Assembly (NCBI RefSeq): GCF_000008205.1
Contig: NC_007295.1
Location: forward strand, 310,001-374,000
DNA: 64,000 nucleotides
Source of the DNA: Mesomycoplasma hyopneumoniae J
GTDB lineage: Bacteria; Bacillota_I; Bacilli_A; Mycoplasmatales; Metamycoplasmataceae
Direction: 5' to 3'
Shown: positions 57,181-64,000 of the stretch, piece after piece
Layout: each line of letters opens with the position of its first letter
Numbering within the stretch: the stretch's first letter is position 1
The notes under the pieces: generated by a model
Told to the model about the DNA's origin: nothing
Database searches by the model: none
Seen by the model: only the letters and a program-made list of their open reading frames with translations
Position numbers and translations under genes: made by a program

Positions 57181-58002
57181 ATGATTATTTCCAAGTTAAA
57201 AAAAATTTTAGGCTTCACACTTATTGGCCTTATTCCTGTAACATTTTTTTCCTATAGTAGCGTCCATAACAACATAAATTTAACAAACGAAAACTCACAA
57301 CCTCAATTATTTTCATATTATCATTATAAACCAGACAAAGCATGAAGAGCAGGAAAAGCATGGGGTATTTTACAAGAACTTCGCTGATCAAATCACAAGG
57401 GACTATCTAAAAACACTGATTACTTTAATCCAGAAGATCTTGATTTTGAAGATAATCACAAAATCTTAATAACCGATCAAGGAGAATTAGAAATTCTTAT
57501 TAGAGGTGTTAAACAAGTTGTATATTGGGGCGGATTATTTTGGCAAGATAAAGCTGCGTGAATAGGAAGAACGGAAATTCAGTACACCAAAAACAGAAAT
57601 TTTTCCAATTATTATAATTATAATCCAGATCAAATTAATTTAAAGACGCATGCTTGAATTTCTGGACTAGCTACCCCGTCTTTTGTAATAAATGGTAAGG
57701 TAGCTTATGCTACTGAAAAAAGGGAAGTAACTGCTGAAATTGGTGCATCAGCAAAATTTGAATTTAATTCCTATGAATTAATAGAAACTTTTGAAAAAAG
57801 AAATGCTAATAGACTAGTAATGAATTATCAAGGGGTTGGATGGAATTACAAAATATCAGATTTTGGTCAATATGCAACCGGATTAGTGATAGATGACTAT
57901 GAATATACTTCAATCGCAACAAATAACCCGCTAATTCCCGACAAAAATTCAAATTATAGACCCACCATATACCCATATTATATGGACAAAAGCAAATTTT
58001 AA
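57181..58002 (+). CDS. Module C exported protein of the GGxFxQDK family
   Basis: 273 aa. Signal peptide MIISKLKKILGFTLIGLIPVTFFSYSS without lipobox; a TTG-started extension to 57091 is rejected because it precedes the -10 box. Core landmarks: VYWGGLFWQDKAAWIG, AWISGLATPSFVINGK, GVGWNYKISDFGQYATG. It aligns by eye with the module B protein through the core and into the tail (D-D/E-x-E-Y/F-x-S-I). Stop codon is 2 bp before ABC1. Confidence 0.82.
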
Positions 58003-58004
58003 TA

Positions 58005-60323
58005 ATGATAAAAATAGAAAAATTAACTAAAAAAATTGGTAATAAATTTATTTTTGATAATTTAAATCTGGAAATTCCTTTAAATAAAATTACATTTGTA
58101 ATTGGAAGATCTGGAATTGGTAAATCCACACTAATTAATTTGATTGCCGGATTTACAAAAAAAGACAGTGGAAAAATTTCTTTTTTTGACAAAAATGGTT
58201 CTGAATTGGAAAAACCATTAGTTGATGTTGTTTTTCAAGACTTTAATTTAATTGACTCATTAAGTATAAAAAATAATATTTTAATAGCAAATCACATTTT
58301 GAATCGTGAATCAGATGATTTAGAAATACAACAAGCCGCTAATTCTATTGGTATTGAAACCAACAAATTAGATCAGATAGCGAAAAACTTATCGGGCGGC
58401 GAAAAACAGCGAGCTGCATTTTTAAGAAGTTTATCAAGAAAAAGTGATTTTATTTTGCTTGACGAGCCAACTGGTAATTTGGACCATGAAAATTCCATTG
58501 CTTTACTCGATTTATTAGTTAAAGCTTCTGAAAGTAAAACAATTTTAATTGTTAGTCATGATTTAGAATTAGCAAACCAATATGCTGATCAAATTATTAA
58601 TTTAGAAAATTTATCCGTTAATGTTATAGAAAACAATAAACAAATTAATGTTGAATCAAAAAATAAACACTTAAACCTAATATCAAACCAGGTCTATAAA
58701 AAACCTGGTTTCTTACAAAAATTTAAAGTAGCTTTATTGCTTGTGCTCGCCGATTTTAAATCAAAAATCACGAGTTTTATTTTAGTTTTAGTAACATTTT
58801 TTGCCTTAATTTTTAGCATAGTTGTTTTCATGAACTTACATTTTTCAGCAAAAAATATAGTCACTGACACGCTTGCCCAATCAAATTTTGACGCCATTAG
58901 AATTGGAGAAAAGGATATTATTTCTTTAGTCCCTGAAGAAATCGACCAACTTAAAAAGGATAATCCCAAAATAAAACACACTAGTTTATTATATAGTAGA
59001 CTTCAAGATTATACATTCATTTATAATGATAACGTTTCTCTTGAGAATCGTTCTATTAGATCAACTGATGAATCCGATTTTTTTAAAAACAGATTTAGTT
59101 CATTTAGTAAAAATAAAAATTTTAATAACAGGTTTATTACCAATCCAAATGAAGTTATTCTCTCACAAAAATTAATTGAAGAATTAGAAATTGATAATCC
59201 AATTGGAAAAACAATTAAAATTGTTCACCTTAATCGATTAACTTTAGGGAAAAACTTTGAAGATTTAGATCCCTTTTCTGAATCAGCAACAATTGTGGGA
59301 ATTTTGGATAAGTCTCTTGATAATGGCAACAATTTTTCGCTTGTTCACATAGATAAACTAAAATCAGTATATCAAAAATCAAATCCAAACGAAAAAGAAA
59401 GTAAGTTTGATGAATTTGAGTTTTTACCTGATGATTATTTTTCATTAGACTTTTTAGGGTATGTTTCTAGTAGACCATTAACCGTAGAAACTGACGAGAC
59501 ACTTGCAAAACCCAATAAAATACATAAGTCTTTCTATGAGAATTCAAATCAAGCCAATTCAATAAACTTGAAAAAAGGTACATTGCCTAAAAATTTTAAT
59601 GAAATAGCAGTTAGCTCGAATATAACTGACAAAACAGGAAAACTTTTAAAAATTTCTAACAATAAAAATACTTTAATTTTTAAAGTTGTTGGAGTTTTTG
59701 ATCCTGAAAAAGATGACGAAAATATTGCTATTTTTAACAATAATATTGAAAAATATTCTAGTGAATTACTTCCAATAGCTGCTGTGGTTTATTTTGATCA
59801 TGATAATTTATATAATAATATTAATGAATTTTTAAATAAATATAGCAAACCGGGCGTTAGTCGTTATTACTCGACAAATGGCGGTCCGGATCAAATTCTA
59901 AATCGAGCAATTAACTCTCAATATGTTTTGTTATTAATTATTTTTGTGTCAATAATAATTTTTGGAATAAGTTTGTTAATTTTTGTGTCATTATATGCAA
60001 CAAATCTTTCTAAATTCAAGAAAAAATCAATTGGTATTCTAAAGTCTCTTGGTGGCAAAACATCACAAATTTTCTTGTATCATTGATTAAATTTGGTAAT
60101 ACTTTCTGCTTTTGTTTTCGTTTTTGGTATTATATTTTCAATTTCTTTTGTGCCCTTAATTTATGGTGCAATTTCAAATCAAAATTCAGTTTTTCCTGAT
60201 TATCTGCAAATTAGTGTTATTTTTATAATTATCTGGTTTGCTAGTTTCTTTATTTTATCAATCATATATTCATTAATTTCTTATATAACTTATAAAAAAG
60301 ATATTGTGACATTATTAAAATAA
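58005..60323 (+). CDS. Module C ABC1: MacB/FtsX-type ABC transporter
   Basis: 772 aa. Walker A GRSGIGKST, signature LSGGEKQR, Walker B LLDEPTGNLD, H-loop SHDLE. Helix near 255-278 (LVLVTFFALIFSIVVFM), extracytoplasmic domain with TDESDFFKNRF, three C-terminal helices with SIGILKSLGGKT and YKKDIVTLLK. Closest to module B ABC1 in length, linker and the N-N-I-L-I-A-N-H-I-L-N-R segment. One UGA Trp near the end. Confidence 0.9.
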
Positions 60324-60414
60324 TTTTTAAAAATTATTAAAACTAATATTTTTTTTATCAAAAGTCTTAATTTTATAATGTTAAATAAGAAAAATACAGC
60401 GAACTTGGAGCAAA

Positions 60415-62367
60415 ATGATAAAAATTGAGAATTTAACTAAAAAGATTGATAACAAAATCATCTTTGATAGTCTAAATCTTGAAATACCTTCAAGAAAAAT
60501 AACATTTATAATTGGTAAATCAGGAATTGGTAAAACAACTCTTATTAACTTAATTGCCGGTTTTACTAAAAAAGATAGTGGAAAAATTACTTTTTTCGAT
60601 AAAAATGGTTCTGAAATTAAAAAACCATTAGTTGATGTTGTTTTTCAAGACTTTAATCTAATTCCTAAGATTTCATCAGAAAATAATATTTTAATCGCAA
60701 ATAATGTAATAAATAGAGTTTTAGATCCAAAAGAATTGGAACAACAGGCTAAATACGTGTCAATTGAAACTCGGCAATTAAAGCAAAATGTAAATAATTT
60801 ATCAGGTGGCGAAAAACAAAGAATAGCAATTCTCCGTTCGCTTTCAAGAGATAGTGATTTTATTTTACTCGATGAACCAACTGGAAATTTGGATTTTGAA
60901 AACGGTATTTCTGTATTTGAAAATCTAAAAAATATTGCAAAAAATAAAACAATATTAGTAGTCAGTCACAATTTAGAATTTGCAAAAAAATATGCCGACA
61001 AAATCATTCGTATTGAAAAAGGAAAAATTTCCGAAGAAAATATTGACAAAACTGAGGAAAATTTAGCAAACAACAATGAAAAAAATAGTCAATTAGTTTC
61101 TTTTAAGAGTTCTTCCTATTCAAAAATTGCAAAAATTAGGCAAGAATTAAAAACAGGTTTATTCCTTACTCTGGCAGATTATAAATCAAAATGAGTTTCA
61201 ACCATTTTATTTGTAATACTTTTTCTAACAAGTATTTTTGGGACATTATTATTTGCTGTTTTAAATTTAAATATTTCCGCTTCTAATTCTCTTAAAGTTA
61301 ATGAATATCAACTTGATTCTGTTTTAGTTAGCAAAAAATCAGAAAGAAATTTGACAACCTTCACAGATAATGAAATTAATAATCTCAGAGAAAAAAATAA
61401 AACCATAAAAAAAATTACTCCTTTCTTTACTTTGCCATCATTAAGTTTTGAATATAATGACAAAAGAAGGTTAGGAGCACCTATTGATTATATTGATGAA
61501 AGTGAATTTTTTAAAAATAGGTTCAATTTTGATCAAAAAAATTTAATTGGAAGAAACATTGAAAAATTAGATGAAGTTATAATTTCAAAAGAATTAGCTA
61601 CACAATTTGATATCAAAGAACCAAAAGAACAAGAAATTGCTGTTTTAACTGGCCCCAAAGATAAAAAAACATTAAAAGTTGTTGGAATAAATAATTTAGT
61701 TAATGCAAAAAAATTAAACCTAACTTTTTTACATCATAAATTCGGTGAAAATATCGAATTACAGAAAAGTAAAAACAGGAAACCAGACAATTCACAAGCC
61801 AGTCAAATTAAAAAAATAGAACCAATTATTTTAAGGTTGTATTTTGAAAATAATAATTTGGAAAATAATATTGATAATTTTATTAAGAATAATAAAGACT
61901 ATCAAATTGACTCCTCATTAAAAGGTATAACAAAATTAACTTATGATTTACAAAATTTTATAAATTTAATTGTTGGAGCAATTTTAATTGTTTTTATAGT
62001 AGTTTTGTTAATACAAACGATTTTTTATACAAAAAATCTAACTGATTCAAAAGTAAAATTAATAGGAATTCTTAAGGCGCTTCGGGCTAAGACATGGCAG
62101 ATTTTTCTTTATCATTGATTAAATATAATTATAATTTCATTTCTAATTTTAGTCATTAACTTATCAGTGTCTCTCCCGTTAATTCCAAAAATTTACATCT
62201 GAATACTCGGTGAAGATGCCATATATCCTTCGATTTCACAGATAGTAATTTTAATTTTCATAATATGAATAGCAATGTTTTTTATAATTTCGTTTATTTA
62301 CTTATTGATTTCATGGTTTAATTATAAAAAACCTGTTACAAAATTACTAAAATTCGATCATTTTTAA
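60415..62367 (+). CDS. Module C ABC2: MacB/FtsX-type ABC transporter
   Basis: 650 aa, exactly as long as module B ABC2. Walker A GKSGIGKTT, LSGGEKQR, LLDEPTGNLD, SHNLE; IDESEFFKNRF in the outer domain; LIGILKALRAKT between the last helices; end PVTKLLKFDHF against PVIKLLKFEQF in B. Separated from ABC1 by 91 bp of AT-rich DNA. Confidence 0.9.
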
Positions 62368-62400
62368 CGATCATTTTTTTAAAAATATATAATTTACTAA

Positions 62401-62424
62401 CAAATATTTTTTTTAAAATATTTG
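62401..62424 (+). terminator. Terminator after module C
   Basis: CAAATATTTT/AAAATATTTG stem with a TTTT loop. Confidence 0.65.
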
Positions 62425-62516
62425 GTATTTTATTTTTTTAGTTTTATTCTGTTTAGATTCCCTTAATAGCCGGAAAATGGTAAAATATTAAAAAATAAAA
62501 TTAAAAGGTCTAAAAT

Positions 62517-64000
62517 ATGAATCAAAATAATCTTTTAGAAAAATACAAACAACAAATCGAGGAAATTTCCTCAAAAGAGCTAAATTCAGACCAAAAAAAT
62601 TTAGCAATTCAAATTTTAGAAAAATTTGAACCAAATAAACTTGAATACGTTTTTCAGTTTATTTCTCAACGAATCAAAACTGGTTTTCGTTTTGATGCAG
62701 CTCCTGAATCTGATTCAGATTTAGTTGCAATTTTACAAAAAAATGAAAATTTATCTTTTGTTTTAGACAAAAGTCAATCTGAAGAAAATACTTTAATAAT
62801 TGGCGAAAATTATGATGCTCTTAAAAATCTTTTAGTTCTCGAGAGAGAGAGAGAGAGAGAGAGCGGCTGGTTATGATATAATTTATATTGATCCACCTTA
62901 TAATACTCAGGCTAGTTTTAATGAAGGTAATCAGGTTGCAAATGATAAAGAAAATATTTTACCTTCAAAATTTATTTATCGAGATAAATACTCGCGAAAT
63001 GGCTGGCTAAATTTATTAAATGAAAGACTAAATTTAGCCAAAAAACTTTTAAAAGAAGATGGAATAATTTTTATCTCAATTGATGATAATCAGCAAGCTT
63101 ATCTAAAAGTTTTAATGGATGAAATTTTCGGGGAAGAAAATTTTGTTGCTAATATTGTGTGAGTTAAAAAAAATAGTCCAGGTGGAAATACTAGTTTTGA
63201 TTATAAAATAACACAAAACACAGAATATATTATTACTTATGCTAAAAATTTAAACAAATGTAAGTTCAATTACCAAAAATATGATGAAAAAACTCTTAAA
63301 AAATTAGGATATACACTTAAAGATAAATATTTTGACCAAAGAGGTTATTATAAATTGACTGACCTTCATCGTACATCATCTACAGGCGCATTTCAATATA
63401 TAAAGTCTTTGGATTATCCTATTATTGCCCCTGATGGTACTAGTTTTACTTTGTATTTAAATAAGAATAATCCCGAATCAGCTTGTTATACTTGAGGGAA
63501 AGATACTTTTGTCGAAGGGGAAAAACAAGGATTTATTGAAATTGTTAAAAATTCTCGTGGCGATTGGGTTGCTAAACGTAAACAGTATCAATATGTTAAA
63601 TTTAATCCAAAAACTAAAAAAATTGAAGAAATTGTCGCTGGTGTACCGTTTAAAAATATTATTAGTGATTTTTATTCATTAAACGGTGGCCTAGAACTCA
63701 AAGAAATTTTTAATAGTAAAAATATCTTTGATTTCCCCAAACCAATTGAATTAATTAAGTATTTAATTAATATTCATCCCAATAAAAATGCAAAAATTCT
63801 TGATTTTTTTGCCGGTAGTGGAACAACCGGCCATGCAGTTTGAGAGTTGAACCGTCAGGATGGCGGAAACAGAATTTTTACTTTAGTCACAAACAATCAA
63901 AATAAAATTGCCGAAAATGTAACTTATGAAAGACTTTTTAGAATTTCAAATGGAAAAGGAACCAAAAATGAAGAATTTAATTGAAGTAAAAATAACAAAC
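62517..64000 (+). CDS. mod: Phase-variable type III-like DNA methyltransferase (Mod), out of frame, runs off the window end
   Basis: The N-terminal 115 codons (MNQNNLLEKYKQQIEEIS ... ENYDALKNLLVLE) run into an AG/GA tract and stop soon after (TAA at 62901, UGA as Trp). The rest is open in another frame from GCT 62866 to the window end: IIYIDPPYNTQASF (catalytic motif IV, D-P-P-Y, N6-adenine beta-class) and LDFFAGSGTTGHAVWELN (SAM-binding motif I). Motif IV before motif I is the beta-class order. The tract has 11 GA units plus G; 9 or 12 units would join the frames. A Res partner would be expected downstream, outside the window. Confidence 0.9.
62841..62863. repeat. (GA)11 simple-sequence repeat inside mod
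   Basis: GA repeated 11 times plus G, at codon 109 of mod. Dinucleotide slippage shifts the frame. Confidence 0.95.

Overview
The window is an AT-rich mollicute chromosome segment. In-frame UGA codons must be read as tryptophan throughout: pheT, pyrG, topA, the adhesins and the ABC transporters are intact only under that code. A P97/P102-type cilium-adhesin gene pair points to the Mycoplasma (Mesomycoplasma) hyopneumoniae / ovipneumoniae / dispar cluster. The exact species cannot be fixed from the sequence alone.

Layout. 1-2 kb: start of a cation P-type ATPase (-), then smpB and a thermonuclease lipoprotein (+). 2-8.2 kb: a two-gene adhesin operon (-), P97-like then P102-like. 8.7-18 kb: housekeeping genes on + (pheS, pheT, rpmF, five tRNAs, truB, a HAD phosphatase, ribF, pyrG) with one RpiR-type regulator on -. 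17.9-22.4 kb: the - operon rpsP-trmD-rplS-topA-hypothetical-pgsA. 22.7-28.2 kb: an HNH-like small gene and a decaying secretion module, here called A. 28.6-29.2 kb: an R-M specificity-subunit remnant. 29.3-32.0 kb: ychF, rpsR, ssb and an rpsF with a long Q/N-rich tail. 32.1-38.6 kb: an accessory island with duplicated protease-like lipoprotein genes, 240-bp direct repeats, an exported protein next to a membrane protein, and ICE-like remnants. 38.7-41.1 kb: an MFS transporter, glpQ and a stray 3' fragment of aspS. 41.5-46.6 kb: secretion module B (-). 46.9-53.1 kb: an IS3-type transposase scrap and a 1,975-residue lipoprotein ending in a trypsin-like (DUF31/MIP-type) peptidase. 53.4-56.8 kb: a - operon of GcvH-L, class M sirtuin, lipoate ligase and old-yellow-enzyme. 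57.2-62.4 kb: secretion module C (+). 62.5 kb to the end: a type III-like DNA methyltransferase switched by an AG dinucleotide tract, here out of frame.

The most unusual content is the repeated secretion module. Each copy has a small exported protein sharing a Trp/Gly-rich core (G-G-x-F-x-Q-D-K ... W-I-x-G ... P-S-F ... G-W-x-Y ... F-G-Q), immediately followed by MacB/FtsX-type ABC transporters that contain both the ATPase and the permease. B and C have the same three-gene order (exported protein, ABC1 of about 765 residues, ABC2 of 650 residues) in opposite orientations. A has one ABC and a 626-residue anchored protein, and both its exported-protein gene and its ABC gene are frameshifted. 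A secreted effector or bacteriocin-like protein with a dedicated exporter is the working inference; nothing in the sequence proves the substrate.

Second is the lipoylation/ADP-ribosylation cassette at 53.4-56.8 kb. It keeps the SirTM hallmark residues (Asn118, Gln137) and the lipoyl lysine of GcvH-L but has no macrodomain gene beside it. Third is the amount of switchable or decaying DNA: the AG-repeat methyltransferase, a four-copy 8-bp repeat of TATAAT promoters, and A/T homopolymers of 19-43 bases at gene boundaries.
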